A stretch of 64,000 bases of DNA from Butyricicoccus_A sp963588905 (lineage in GTDB: Bacteria > Bacillota > Clostridia > Oscillospirales > Butyricicoccaceae): NCBI GenBank assembly GCA_963588905.1, contig CAVAJF010000031.1:21559-85558 (forward strand), written 5' to 3'. The translations under genes and the position numbers were made by a program. Of the stretch, positions 35,261-44,232 are shown piece by piece. The notes beneath the pieces were generated by a model. It saw only the letters and a program-made list of their open reading frames with translations. It was not told where the DNA came from and searched no databases. How positions within the stretch are numbered: position 1 is the stretch's first letter; each line of letters opens with the position of its first letter.

Positions 35261-36205
35261 CTACATCAGTCCCATACTGCGCAGCAGGAAAATCCAGCCC
35301 GTCAACGTGACGGACGAAAGCAAGGTTGTCAGCACAATGATACTTGTAGAAAGTTCTCCGTCGTTTCCCATATTCGTCGCCATGACATAGCAGGAAACCG
35401 TCGTCGGAGATCCCAGCATAATCAGCACGGCGACAAGCTCCGCACCCTGAAATCCTAGTGCGATGGCGAGCGGCAAAAACACCGCCGGCAAAATCACCAG
35501 CTTGGTCGCGGTCGCCCACAGCGTCGGCTTGATCTTTGCCAGCGCCTTGGTGCCCTCAAAGCCTGCACCGACAACGAGCAGTGCGAGCGGCGTTGCCGTC
35601 GCGCCGACGCTCTCAATCATCTTGAGCGGAATCGTCGGAATATCAATGCGCAGCAAAGAAAACGGCAAACCGAGCACGATACCGATAATAATCGGATTTT
35701 TCAGCACATTGATGCACGCCTTGCGAATCGCCTCCGCGCCATGCTGCCCGCCATCGGCGGAAAAGGTCAAAATGATAACCGAATAAATATTAAACAGCGG
35801 CACGGCAGACACAATCATCAGCGGCGCCAAACCCGCATTGCCATACATATTCTCGACAAACGCAATGCCCAAAATCGCCGCGCTGCTTCGCACAGACGCC
35901 TGTGCAAACGCGCCGACCAAGCGTTTATCCTTGAGAATATGCGCCGCCAAAAACCAAACGCCCAAAAAGACAACCGTCGTCACACCGGCACAATACAGGA
36001 CAAACGACAGCTTAAAATCCGTATACAAATTGGTCTGGGCAATATCTCGAAACAGCAGCACCGGCAGGGCAACCAAAAAGACATATTTATTGCCCACGCG
36101 GCAAAATTCCTCGGTAAACAGTCCGAGCTGTTTGAGAATATAGCCGAGCACAATGACCAAGAACACCGGCATCGTGGCGTTCAAGCTAAAAATAAAACTA
36201 TCCAT
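35261..36205 (-). CDS. AEC family transporter
   Basis: A 314-residue protein of the auxin efflux carrier (AEC) family, with about ten hydrophobic segments in two halves. The start ATMPVFLVIVLGYILKQLGL, the central FVENMYGNAGLAPLMIVSAVP and the late MLGSPTTVSCYVMATNMG are typical. Bacterial members export or import organic acids such as malate or oxaloacetate, but the substrate is unknown. It overlaps the end of a small membrane-protein gene by eight bases. Confidence 0.85.
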   Translation of the reverse strand: MDSFIFSLNATMPVFLVIVLGYILKQLGLFTEEFCRVGNKYVFLVALPVLLFRDIAQTNLYTDFKLSFVLYCAGVTTVVFLGVWFLAAHILKDKRLVGAFAQASVRSSAAILGIAFVENMYGNAGLAPLMIVSAVPLFNIYSVIILTFSADGGQHGAEAIRKACINVLKNPIIIGIVLGLPFSLLRIDIPTIPLKMIESVGATATPLALLVVGAGFEGTKALAKIKPTLWATATKLVILPAVFLPLAIALGFQGAELVAVLIMLGSPTTVSCYVMATNMGNDGELSTSIIVLTTLLSSVTLTGWIFLLRSMGLM

Positions 36206-36386
36206 GATATGCTTCCCACTTCTTTTTTAATACGACAAGCAAGCCTGCCATCGGCAAATAGCGAAACACAGCCGCTTTTAGCAAATGCTTTCCATCGCGA
36301 CACACATTTCGCACCGCAATCAAGCCAAACAGGCCCAGAATCGCAGCTCCCAACGCCCTGTATTCGCGCTCCTTCCAGTCTTTCAT
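36198..36386 (-). CDS. Small membrane protein coupled to the AEC transporter
   Basis: A 62-residue protein beginning MKDWKEREYRALGAAILGLF, with two hydrophobic stretches (about 12-25 and 43-54) and a basic C-terminus KKKWEAYHG. The start at 36386 follows GGAGGTG by seven bases; a longer frame reaching 36476 has no such site. Its last codons overlap the AEC start, so the two are translationally coupled. It could be an accessory subunit. No family recognised. Confidence 0.65.
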   Translation of the reverse strand: MKDWKEREYRALGAAILGLFGLIAVRNVCRDGKHLLKAAVFRYLPMAGLLVVLKKKWEAYHG

Positions 36387-36426
36387 CGTAATACACCTCC
36401 GAAACCGACAATTTTTGTTCCCGTCC

Positions 36427-36456
36427 AGTATAGCATATTTCCGCCAGCCCGTACAA
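36427..36456 (-). promoter_or_regulatory. Promoter of the small protein/AEC operon
   Basis: Minus-strand TTGTAC, 18 bases, TATACT. Confidence 0.55.
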
Positions 36457-36552
36457 CTCTGCTTGATACGCGCCACATTTTCAACAGATTTCTAGCAAGT
36501 GATTAAAAAATTACTGTATCCGCCCGCATCAGCTATTTGCACAAAAAAGTTG

Positions 36553-36582
36553 TTGTTATTTTGGCTGTTTTACCACTATAAA
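36553..36582 (+). promoter_or_regulatory. Possible promoter of a small RNA
   Basis: TTGTTA, 18 bases, TATAAA. It points into a non-coding segment that ends in a strong terminator on the same strand. Confidence 0.35.
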
Positions 36583-36588
36583 TCAAGA

Positions 36589-36724
36589 GCAAGTTGTGAT
36601 ATATTTACAATTGTACTTTTTAGCAGGAGTACTGCATGACCCGCCTTATACAGAAGGCGGGAGTGAAATGCCATACAGAGAAGAGAGAGAAACGAGACGG
36701 TTGGGTGAACCGTCTCGTTTCGTT
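36589..36724 (+). ncRNA. Candidate small non-coding RNA
   Basis: The segment lies between divergent minus-strand units and has no credible reading frame. It can form GCAG/CTGC, CCCGCCTT/AAGGCGGG (36641-36662) and a 12-bp terminator stem ending in TCGTTTTTATC. Together with the upstream promoter-like sequence this fits a small RNA of about 135 bases. The family was not recognised, and a plain bidirectional terminator region is the alternative. Confidence 0.35.
36691..36724 (+). terminator. Terminator of the candidate small RNA
   Basis: AACGAGACGGTT and AACCGTCTCGTT form a perfect 12-bp stem with a five-base loop, followed on the plus strand by TCGTTTTT. Confidence 0.75.
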
Positions 36725-36740
36725 TTTATCAGGATATTTC

Positions 36741-36776
36741 AAAAGAGGTTTTGCCAAATGGCAAAACCTCTTTTTT
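36741..36776 (-). terminator. Terminator of the YARHG-amidase-membrane protein operon
   Basis: A perfect 15-bp stem AAAAGAGGTTTTGCC with an AAAT loop abuts the stop of the minus-strand gene at 36777. Confidence 0.9.
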
Positions 36777-38294
36777 TCACGCGTCTTGCGACTCTTTCGT
36801 ATCCTCTGTTTGATTCTTGTGGTCTGTGTAAGTTCGCAGCAGATGCAGCGTCAAGATAATAAATGTCGCACCGATGACGGCGTCCGTCATCGCTTCAAAC
36901 AGCTGTCCGCCCTGCACAAAGAAAGCAATCGCATCGTACAGGCGGCGCACAGCGAGCACGGCAAATCCAAATGCCGCCAAGCGATACCGCTCTGCCAGAT
37001 ACATACAGAAGCACAGCGCCAGCAGCACTTCTACATGCTGTACGCCGAGTGCCGCAAACACGATAGAAGCCGCAACCACCACGACAGCAAATACTGCGGT
37101 CAGTGCCTTCTGTTTTCTCTGTTCTCTCTGCTCTGGCGTCAGTTCCGGCTTTTCTTTCTTCGCCTTTTTGCGTTCTTCTGCCTGTTTGATGGCATTGGTG
37201 TCTTCATCGCACGCATCCAGCAGCTCTTCCAACGAGAATTTTTCCGCAGGCTGTACCGGTCTGTCCTCTGCCAAAACAGGAGATGCCTCCGGCTCGTCTG
37301 GCGATTCGCTGTGTTCCGGCTGTTCTTCTTCCGCTTCTTCTTTATTTAAAATCAAATCAAAGATAGATTTCTTTTCGTCCTGCTTGACAGGCTGAACAGG
37401 CTCTGGCTCCGACTGCGGCAGCACCACCGTGCTGCTGTCCACCTGTTCCGGCTCGTCCGGTTCCTGCTGCGAAACCTCTGCTTGTTCTTCTTGTTCGGTT
37501 TCTTCTTTCGGTTCTTCTTGATGCTCCGGAAAGACAAATGGCGGAGCAGCCGGTGCAGACAAATCAATATGCTGCGCCACGGTATCCGAAATCGTATCAA
37601 TCGTGTCTGGTTCCTCCGGCTCCTGTTGGATAGGCAAATGCGGATCGGTATCCTGCATGGCTTCCTCTGTCTGTCTCAGCTTTTCCGCAGCACGGCGCGG
37701 CAGAACAATCTGTACAGCCAGTCCGGCAATGGTCAGAATGACACCAAGCAGCAGCTGTACCGGTACGGATGCAATGCCCAGCAGTTGGGACACAACGATA
37801 CCCGCCAACATACCGGACAAGCCGGTGGCAATCACATATGCCGGTGCATAAAACAGCACGCCGGTCACACCAAACAGCACAAAGCAGACGAGCAGCACAA
37901 GGACAAAACCGCCCTTGAACATCTCGCCGGCAAATGCGCCCGGCACATAGCCGACCAATGCGCCAATCGTGCCGCACGCCAAGAAAATGCCTAAGCGAGT
38001 CTCACGATATGCCACCACACCGAGCACGATGCCCAGCACCAGCATAGCCGCCGAAGACAATGCCAATCCGCTGTTGGTGACACCCAGAGAACCGAGCACA
38101 CCGGTCAGACCCACGCCCAAGCACACCCCAGCGAGCGCGCCATACAGCGCACTGGCCCAGTGCAGCAGGCGGTATCCTGCAAAGCACAAAACAACCAGTA
38201 CCAGCAGCAGTACCAGCTTCGCCAGCACGCCTTCATATAGGGAAGTGGCTGTTTGCAGTGCAATTCCAAAGGCACTGTTTATGCTAACATTCAT
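36777..38294 (-). CDS. Membrane protein with acidic central linker (TMEM198/DUF4203-like N-terminus)
   Basis: A 505-residue protein. Residues about 25-205 hold some seven hydrophobic helices rich in Gly (GALAGVCLGVGLTGVLG) resembling the DUF4203/TMEM198 group. Residues about 210-385 form a highly acidic Glu/Gln/Pro-rich linker with many EEP and EEQ runs, then a basic stretch and two to three further helices near the C-terminus. Function unknown. It is the last gene of a unit with a YARHG protein and a peptidoglycan amidase, 16 bases after the latter, which points to the envelope. Confidence 0.75.
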   Translation of the reverse strand: MNVSINSAFGIALQTATSLYEGVLAKLVLLLVLVVLCFAGYRLLHWASALYGALAGVCLGVGLTGVLGSLGVTNSGLALSSAAMLVLGIVLGVVAYRETRLGIFLACGTIGALVGYVPGAFAGEMFKGGFVLVLLVCFVLFGVTGVLFYAPAYVIATGLSGMLAGIVVSQLLGIASVPVQLLLGVILTIAGLAVQIVLPRRAAEKLRQTEEAMQDTDPHLPIQQEPEEPDTIDTISDTVAQHIDLSAPAAPPFVFPEHQEEPKEETEQEEQAEVSQQEPDEPEQVDSSTVVLPQSEPEPVQPVKQDEKKSIFDLILNKEEAEEEQPEHSESPDEPEASPVLAEDRPVQPAEKFSLEELLDACDEDTNAIKQAEERKKAKKEKPELTPEQREQRKQKALTAVFAVVVVAASIVFAALGVQHVEVLLALCFCMYLAERYRLAAFGFAVLAVRRLYDAIAFFVQGGQLFEAMTDAVIGATFIILTLHLLRTYTDHKNQTEDTKESQDA

Positions 38295-38310
38295 AGTACA
38301 TCAAACCTCT

Positions 38311-39138
38311 TTATTCTCTATTCTGACTCGATTCCATGCTCTGTTTCCACTGGCACACGCCGTCCGCAATGCCTACGGCAATCTTTTGCCGGTACTCCTG
38401 CGCCTGAAGCCGCGCATTCTCCTCCGTGTTGCTCAAAAAGCCCATTTCCAGCAGAACACACGGCACTTCCGACCAATTAAATCCAGTCAAATCACTGCGC
38501 GGGGTCAAGCCGCGATTTTGTGCACCGGTTTCCTGTGTCACGGCCTGCAAAATGATCTGTGCCGCCTGTGCACTCGGCTGTTCAATAGCCGGTGTGCCCA
38601 GCAAACTGCCGGACGGCACCTGCATCGACATACCGGACGGCTGGCCGCTCTCCGCATCATCTGCGTGAATGCGAATGCACAAGTCCACATGGGCATCATT
38701 TGCCATGCGGGCGCGTTCTTGGTTGCTGACCGTCGCTTCATGGCTTTGCCGCGTCATCACAACCTGTGCGCCGCGCGCTTCCAACTGCGCTCGCGTCAGC
38801 TCCGCCACAGCGAGATTCAGCTCTTCCTCCGTCTGTCCTTCGCCCTCTGCGCCGCTGACATAGGCAGGCTTGGTCTCCTGTGACAGCGGAGAGATGCGCT
38901 CTGTCGCGCTGGCACTCGTGATGCCGTGTCCCGGGTCCAGACAAATCATTACCCCTGCAAGCGGTTGTGTTTGTTTTTCCTGTACCGCGGCGTCTGTTTG
39001 CTGGGTATCCGCAGTCTGTGTCTGCGGCGATGCACTGCCGACAGGTGCCGAGCCGGTTTCTCCGCCGCGCGGACTGCCGCAGCCGCTGAGCAGCAATGCT
39101 GCTGCCAGCGTGCCCGCCATGAGCTGTCTTATCGCCAT
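38311..39138 (-). CDS. N-acetylmuramoyl-L-alanine amidase (Amidase_3) lipoprotein
   Basis: A 275-residue lipoprotein with an LLSGC lipobox at about 19, a linker rich in Gln and Thr, and an Amidase_3 zinc domain: ICLDPGHGI (first His), ELTRAQLEARGAQVVMTR, DLCIRIHADD and the C-terminal EVPCVLLEMGFLSNTEE (catalytic Glu). It cleaves the amide bond between MurNAc and the stem peptide. It overlaps the YARHG gene by ten bases. Confidence 0.93.
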   Translation of the reverse strand: MAIRQLMAGTLAAALLLSGCGSPRGGETGSAPVGSASPQTQTADTQQTDAAVQEKQTQPLAGVMICLDPGHGITSASATERISPLSQETKPAYVSGAEGEGQTEEELNLAVAELTRAQLEARGAQVVMTRQSHEATVSNQERARMANDAHVDLCIRIHADDAESGQPSGMSMQVPSGSLLGTPAIEQPSAQAAQIILQAVTQETGAQNRGLTPRSDLTGFNWSEVPCVLLEMGFLSNTEENARLQAQEYRQKIAVGIADGVCQWKQSMESSQNRE

Positions 39139-39830
39139 CCCTTGCTTTCCTCATAGGAAACCAACGTCGCAATGTTGGCACGTTCTACATCGGACAGGCG
39201 GGAGTCAATAGTATTTGCCGTGCACGTACTGTCCCGATGATACCAGGTTTTGCTGGAAAAATAATTCTGCCAGCGCGTGCTGTGAAAGTCATATCCATGG
39301 CGCGCATAAATCTCATTGCGAATCGCCGCCACGGTATCCTGATTGAACCCGCTCAGGTCACTGGCGGAAATATATTCGCTGTCCGACGGCCACAAATAGC
39401 CGTTGCTGCCCACCTGATTGTAGTAATCATTGGCGTGTTCTGTATCAGATCCATAATAATAGTAATTATTGGTGACCCCAGAATCCGACGAGGATTCTTC
39501 CTGTTTCGTTGTATCTTCTGCGTCGCTGTTTGCCGAGTCTGTGCTGTGCTTCGGCTGTTCTTCCTGTTGAGTCTGGCTCTGCTGGGACGCTTCCAGCTGT
39601 GCCTGTTGATTTCCTCTGGTCACAATCGTCAGGCAGATGATGCAGACGATGAGAACAGCCGCCACCGCAAGAATCGCGCCAAAAATAATGGAATTGCTGC
39701 GGTGTGCCCGACGAATCGGAATGCCTTCCTGCATCTGCGCCTGTGCTGCCCGCCGAGACACACGACTTCCGCACTGTGGGCAGAAATCCGCATCTTCGGG
39801 GATATATGCGCCGCACCGGTTGCAATACAT
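39129..39830 (-). CDS. Zinc-ribbon membrane protein with C-terminal YARHG domain
   Basis: A 233-residue protein. The N-terminal zinc ribbon is CNRCGAYIPEDADFCPQCG, one membrane helix follows at about 48-70, then a Ser/Gln/Glu-rich linker and a C-terminal YARHG domain (IRNEIYARHGYDFHSTRWQNYF). YARHG domains lie outside the membrane and are thought to act at the cell wall. AGGAGGAAGCGCAT precedes the ATG. First gene of the three-gene operon. Confidence 0.9.
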   Translation of the reverse strand: MYCNRCGAYIPEDADFCPQCGSRVSRRAAQAQMQEGIPIRRAHRSNSIIFGAILAVAAVLIVCIICLTIVTRGNQQAQLEASQQSQTQQEEQPKHSTDSANSDAEDTTKQEESSSDSGVTNNYYYYGSDTEHANDYYNQVGSNGYLWPSDSEYISASDLSGFNQDTVAAIRNEIYARHGYDFHSTRWQNYFSSKTWYHRDSTCTANTIDSRLSDVERANIATLVSYEESKGWR

Positions 39831-39872
39831 ATGCGCTTCCTCCTATATTTTTTATTTCATACAATCGTATCT

Positions 39873-39901
39873 ATTATATCATGCTGTACGGTTTCTGTCA
39901 C
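39873..39901 (-). promoter_or_regulatory. Promoter of the YARHG-amidase operon
   Basis: Minus-strand GTGACA, 17 bases, TATAAT. Confidence 0.7.
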
Positions 39902-39921
39902 GCGTTTCCTATTTTTCACAT

Positions 39922-39963
39922 AAAAACCGGCCGATACCGCATACAAACGGTACCAGCCGGTTA
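39922..39963 (-). terminator. Terminator of the atp operon
   Basis: An AAACCGGC/GCCGGTT outer stem with an ACCG/CGGT inner stem directly after atpC, with a minus-strand T-run. Confidence 0.85.
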
Positions 39964-39973
39964 TTTCGTGACA

Positions 39974-40372
39974 TTATTTTCCTACATTGATACGGGTCAG
40001 AGCACGCTTGAGTCTTGCCTGCGCTAACTCTTGATCGCGTGCATCTGCGTGCTGCTGAAGCATCTGCTCGGCACGCTGACGCGCGCGTTCCGCGCGGCTG
40101 ACGTCAATGTCTTCCGCCCACTCAAACGTGGTCGCTGCGAGATTGACTTCGTTGTCCCGTACAGACAGCATACCACCGATGCAGGCTGCCCGGCGCGTCT
40201 CACCATTCTCCCCGGTCACGCGGCATTCACCCATGCCGAGCGCGGTCAGATATGGGATATGATTCGCCAGAATACTGACATCGCCGTCAATTGTCCGGAC
40301 AAGCACGCGCTGTGCTTCGCCGTTAAAGAACTCACCGTCTGCCGTCACAATGCGAAGATGGAATACACTCAT
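39974..40372 (-). CDS. atpC: ATP synthase epsilon subunit
   Basis: A 132-residue central stalk subunit of F1. The N-terminal beta-sandwich begins MSVFHLRIVTADGEFFNG, and the C-terminal helical hairpin contains DVSRAERARQRAEQ. It regulates rotation and hydrolysis. It ends the operon and starts three bases after atpD. Confidence 0.96.
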   Translation of the reverse strand: MSVFHLRIVTADGEFFNGEAQRVLVRTIDGDVSILANHIPYLTALGMGECRVTGENGETRRAACIGGMLSVRDNEVNLAATTFEWAEDIDVSRAERARQRAEQMLQQHADARDQELAQARLKRALTRINVGK

Positions 40373-40375
40373 GCG

Positions 40376-41773
40376 TTATTCCCCCTTCTTGGCTTTTTCC
40401 ACGGCCTCCTCGATGGTTCCGACAAACAGGAACGCAGACTCCGGCAGATCATCGTGCTTGCCTTCCAGAATTTCACGGAAGCCGCGAATGGTCTCCTTGA
40501 GCGGAACATACTTGCCCTTGATGCCGGTAAACTGCTCGCCGACAGTAAACGGCTGCGACAGGAAGCGCTGAATCTTACGCGCACGGGCTACCGTGAGCTT
40601 ATCTTCCTCAGACAGCTCGTCCATACCCATGATCGCAATAATATCCTGCAGCTCTTTATAGCGCTGCAAGACGCGCTGTACCTGGCGTGCGACATCATAG
40701 TGCTCCTGACCGAGAATTTCCGGTGTCAGAATGCGGCTGGTGGATTCCAGCGGATCAACGGCCGGATAAATGCCCTGCGAAGCAATGCCGCGGTCAAGTA
40801 CCGTCGTTGCATCCAGATGCGTAAACGTCGTCGCCGGAGCCGGGTCAGTCAAGTCATCCGCCGGCACATAGACAGCCTGTACGGACGTGATAGAGCCGCG
40901 CTTGGTGGATGTAATACGTTCCTGCAATGCACCCATTTCGGTTGCCAGCGTCGGCTGGTAGCCTACTGCGGACGGCATACGGCCGAGCAGCGCGGATACC
41001 TCCGAGCCTGCCTGCGTGAAACGGAAAATGTTGTCGATAAACAGCAGCACATCCTGATTCTCGCGGTCACGGAAATACTCTGCCATCGTCAGACCGGACA
41101 GAGCGACACGCATACGTGCTCCTGGCGGCTCGTTCATCTGGCCGTACACCAGTGCGGTCTTGTTCAGAACGCCGGACTCTGCCATTTCGCCGTACAGGTC
41201 ATTGCCCTCACGGGTGCGCTCGCCGACACCGGAGAATACCGAGATGCCGCCGTGCTCCTTTGCGACGTTGTTAATCAGCTCCTGAATCAGGACGGTCTTG
41301 CCTACACCGGCGCCGCCGAACAGACCGATCTTGCCGCCCTTTGCATACGGGCAAATCAGGTCAACGACTTTGATGCCGGTTTCCAAAATATTTACCGCAC
41401 CTTCCTGCTCCTCAAAGGTCGGAGCCGGACGATGAATTTCCCACTTTTCTTCGGTCTTTACCGGTTCGCCGTTGTCAATCGGCTGACCGAGCAGATTGAA
41501 CATGCGTCCCAGCGTCTCTTCGCCGACTGGCACGCGGATGGATCCGCCGGTATCGACTGCCTTTGCACCGCGAACCAGACCATCTGTCGAGCTCATGGCG
41601 ATGCAGCGGGCCGTGTTGTCGCCGATATGCTGTGCCACCTCAGCGATAATGGTTTCGCCGTGGTTATCTACTTCCAGTGCATTGAGAAGGTTAGGAAGCT
41701 GTCCGTCTGCAAATTTCACATCAAGTACCGGGCCGATAACCTGCGACACGGTACCCACGTTTTGCTCGTTCAT
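40376..41773 (-). CDS. atpD: ATP synthase beta subunit
   Basis: A 465-residue catalytic F1 subunit. The P-loop is GGAGVGKTVLIQEL, the catalytic GERTREGNDL, DEPPGARM region and ALLGRMPSAVGYQPTL are intact. The start at 41773 gives a spacing of eight bases from AAGGAG; an in-frame ATG two codons earlier is too close to it. Confidence 0.98.
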   Translation of the reverse strand: MNEQNVGTVSQVIGPVLDVKFADGQLPNLLNALEVDNHGETIIAEVAQHIGDNTARCIAMSSTDGLVRGAKAVDTGGSIRVPVGEETLGRMFNLLGQPIDNGEPVKTEEKWEIHRPAPTFEEQEGAVNILETGIKVVDLICPYAKGGKIGLFGGAGVGKTVLIQELINNVAKEHGGISVFSGVGERTREGNDLYGEMAESGVLNKTALVYGQMNEPPGARMRVALSGLTMAEYFRDRENQDVLLFIDNIFRFTQAGSEVSALLGRMPSAVGYQPTLATEMGALQERITSTKRGSITSVQAVYVPADDLTDPAPATTFTHLDATTVLDRGIASQGIYPAVDPLESTSRILTPEILGQEHYDVARQVQRVLQRYKELQDIIAIMGMDELSEEDKLTVARARKIQRFLSQPFTVGEQFTGIKGKYVPLKETIRGFREILEGKHDDLPESAFLFVGTIEEAVEKAKKGE

Positions 41774-41820
41774 GCACATTTCTCCTTCTTAGTTTCTTTG
41801 CTTGCGCGGCGGAAGGGCGA

Positions 41821-42687
41821 TCACTCTTCGCCCTCCGCACCTGCTACAATCTCCGTAATCTCCTGCGTAATCGCGCCCTGACGAGCACGGTTATACTTCA
41901 GGCTCAGATCTTCTATCATATCGTCCGCATTCTTGCTTGCAGAATCCATCGCCGTGCGGCGTGCCGCCTGCTCCGATGCATAGGACTGACACAGCGCGCC
42001 ATAAAAGATACCGGCGATGTACTCCGGCACAATCGCATTGAACACGGTCTCCGGACTCGGCTCATACAGCGTCATCGCGCCGCTTTCGTTTTTCGCCTCG
42101 CTCTTTTCATACGGTACCGGCAATACCTGCATGACCGTCGCGTGCTGGGTCAGCATGGACACGAAATTGGTGTACACGATATAAATCGCATCAAAGGAAC
42201 CTTTGACAAATTCGCTGGAGAGAAAATGCGCCGCAGTATGACAGTTGCCAATGCTCGCATCCTCTGCCACGGTATACGCCTCGGTCAAAATTTCCATATT
42301 TCGTCTCTTGCAGTATTCCATTGCCTTTTTGCCAACCGGCACGGTGCACACCTGCGCCCCGTTCTGCTGCGCGATATGGCTCTCAAGCAGCTTCATGACA
42401 TTGCTGTTGTAGCCGCCCGCGAGTCCTCTGTCACCGGCAATGATGACATAGCAGACTTTTTTGATCTCCTCCCGCGGCTCCACGAACGGAGACTTGAAAT
42501 CTCGTTTTCCATACGCAATCCCCGTCATGGTTTCATACAGGATATTGAAAAACGGCTCCGTGCGTTCAATGCGTTCTCGTGCGCGGCGCACCTTAGATGA
42601 AGCTACCAGTTCCATCGCCTTGGTGATCTGCCGCGTGCTCTGCACGCTCTTGATGCGGTTTTTGATCTCCTTCATAGAGGCTCCCAT
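41821..42687 (-). CDS. atpG: ATP synthase gamma subunit
   Basis: A 288-residue rotor shaft. The N-terminal MKEIKNRIKSVQSTRQITKA and the C-terminal YNRARQGAITQEITEIVAGA coiled-coil ends are typical. AAGGAGGCTG precedes the ATG, 12 bases after atpA. Confidence 0.97.
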   Translation of the reverse strand: MGASMKEIKNRIKSVQSTRQITKAMELVASSKVRRARERIERTEPFFNILYETMTGIAYGKRDFKSPFVEPREEIKKVCYVIIAGDRGLAGGYNSNVMKLLESHIAQQNGAQVCTVPVGKKAMEYCKRRNMEILTEAYTVAEDASIGNCHTAAHFLSSEFVKGSFDAIYIVYTNFVSMLTQHATVMQVLPVPYEKSEAKNESGAMTLYEPSPETVFNAIVPEYIAGIFYGALCQSYASEQAARRTAMDSASKNADDMIEDLSLKYNRARQGAITQEITEIVAGAEGEE

Positions 42688-42699
42688 GTTTCAGCCTCC

Positions 42700-44211
42700 T
42701 TATCTTGTCTTGAGAAAAGCAGTCTTGACCGTTGTGATTGCATCTTTCAGCTTTTCTGTGGTCTCATCGCCCATCGTGCCCTTCTCGCGGATCTCTGCCA
42801 GCACATCCGGATTGGCATCCAAATGGGCATACAGCTCGCGCTCGAAGTCCAGAATATCCTCGACTTTGACATCATCGAGCATATTATTGGTGACGGCATA
42901 AATGATAGCAACCTGATTTTCTACCGCAATCGGTGCGGTGCGGTTCTGCTTGAGCACCTCTACGATGCGTTCGCCCTGTGCCAGACGGCGCTTGGTGTCA
43001 TCATCGAGGTCAGAACCGAACTGTGCGAACGACTGCAACTCGCGGTACTGCGAATATGCCAGCTTCAACGTACCGGATACCTTCTTCATTGCCTTGATCT
43101 GCGCGTTGCCGCCGACTCGGCTGACGGAAATACCCGGGTTTACTGCCGGCATAATACCGGAATGGAACAGCTCTGTCTCCAAGAAAATCTGACCGTCTGT
43201 AATCGAGATAACATTGGTCGGAATATAAGCGGAGACGTCGCCCGCCTGCGTCTCGATAATCGGCAGGGCAGTCAGAGAACCGCCGCCGTTGTCATCGTTG
43301 AGACGTGCTGCGCGCTCCAGCAGTCTGGAGTGCAGATAAAAGACATCGCCCGGATATGCTTCACGTCCTGGCGGTCTGCGAATCAAAAGAGAAAGCGCAC
43401 GGTACGCCACTGCGTGCTTGGACAGGTCATCATATACCACAAGGACGTCCTTGCCCTTGTTCATGAAATACTCGCCCATCGCACAGCCGGAGTACGGTGC
43501 AATATACTGAAGCGGTGCCAGCTCCGACGCGGTCGATGCCACGACAATCGTGTAATCCATCGCGCCCGCCTTGGTCAAATCCTCGACCAGCGTCGCTACC
43601 GTCGAATTTTTCTGACCGATGGCAACATAGATGCAGATCACATCTTTTCCGCGCTGGTTGATAATCGTATCGACTGCCAGCGTGGTCTTACCGGTCTGGC
43701 GGTCACCGATAATCAGCTCTCGCTGACCTCTGCCAATCGGAATCATGGAGTCAATCGCCTTGATACCGGTCTGCAGCGGTACATTTACCGGCTGACGCTC
43801 AATAATGCCCGGTGCCGGAGACTCGATCGGGCGGGTTTCTGTCGCTTCAATCGGGCCCTTGCCGTCTATCGGCTGACCCAGTGCATTGACAACGCGTCCG
43901 AGAAGCGCCTCACCAACCGGCACGGAAACAACCTTGCCCGTGCGCTTGACGGTATCGCCTTCACGAACACCCTTGTCAGAACCCAGCATAACGATGGAGA
44001 CCGAGTTCTCTTCAAGGTTCATCGCCATGCCGTATTCGCCATTGGCAAACGATACCAGCTCGTTTGCCATGACATTTTCCAGACCGTCTGCACGCGCGAT
44101 GCCGTCACCAATCAAGATAATGGTGCCGGTCTCGCTCTGCTCGATCTTTGTATCATAATTTTTTATCTGTGCTTTAATTACACTGCTGATTTCTTCTGGA
44201 CGTAACTGCAT
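42700..44211 (-). CDS. atpA: ATP synthase alpha subunit
   Basis: A 503-residue non-catalytic F1 subunit. The P-loop is GDRQTGKTTLAVDTI, and the C-terminal PGREAYPGDVFYLHSRLLER with QAGDVSAYIPTNVISITDGQ is standard. It lies between atpH and atpG with short gaps. Confidence 0.98.
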   Translation of the reverse strand: MQLRPEEISSVIKAQIKNYDTKIEQSETGTIILIGDGIARADGLENVMANELVSFANGEYGMAMNLEENSVSIVMLGSDKGVREGDTVKRTGKVVSVPVGEALLGRVVNALGQPIDGKGPIEATETRPIESPAPGIIERQPVNVPLQTGIKAIDSMIPIGRGQRELIIGDRQTGKTTLAVDTIINQRGKDVICIYVAIGQKNSTVATLVEDLTKAGAMDYTIVVASTASELAPLQYIAPYSGCAMGEYFMNKGKDVLVVYDDLSKHAVAYRALSLLIRRPPGREAYPGDVFYLHSRLLERAARLNDDNGGGSLTALPIIETQAGDVSAYIPTNVISITDGQIFLETELFHSGIMPAVNPGISVSRVGGNAQIKAMKKVSGTLKLAYSQYRELQSFAQFGSDLDDDTKRRLAQGERIVEVLKQNRTAPIAVENQVAIIYAVTNNMLDDVKVEDILDFERELYAHLDANPDVLAEIREKGTMGDETTEKLKDAITTVKTAFLKTR

Positions 44212-44232
44212 AGTCTCACCAACTCTCCCAAC

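Noticed and set aside
36596..37349. Plus-strand frames from 36596 and 36636
   Set aside because: They cross two strong terminator stems and then run antisense to a real gene; the segment is better read as a small RNA or terminators.
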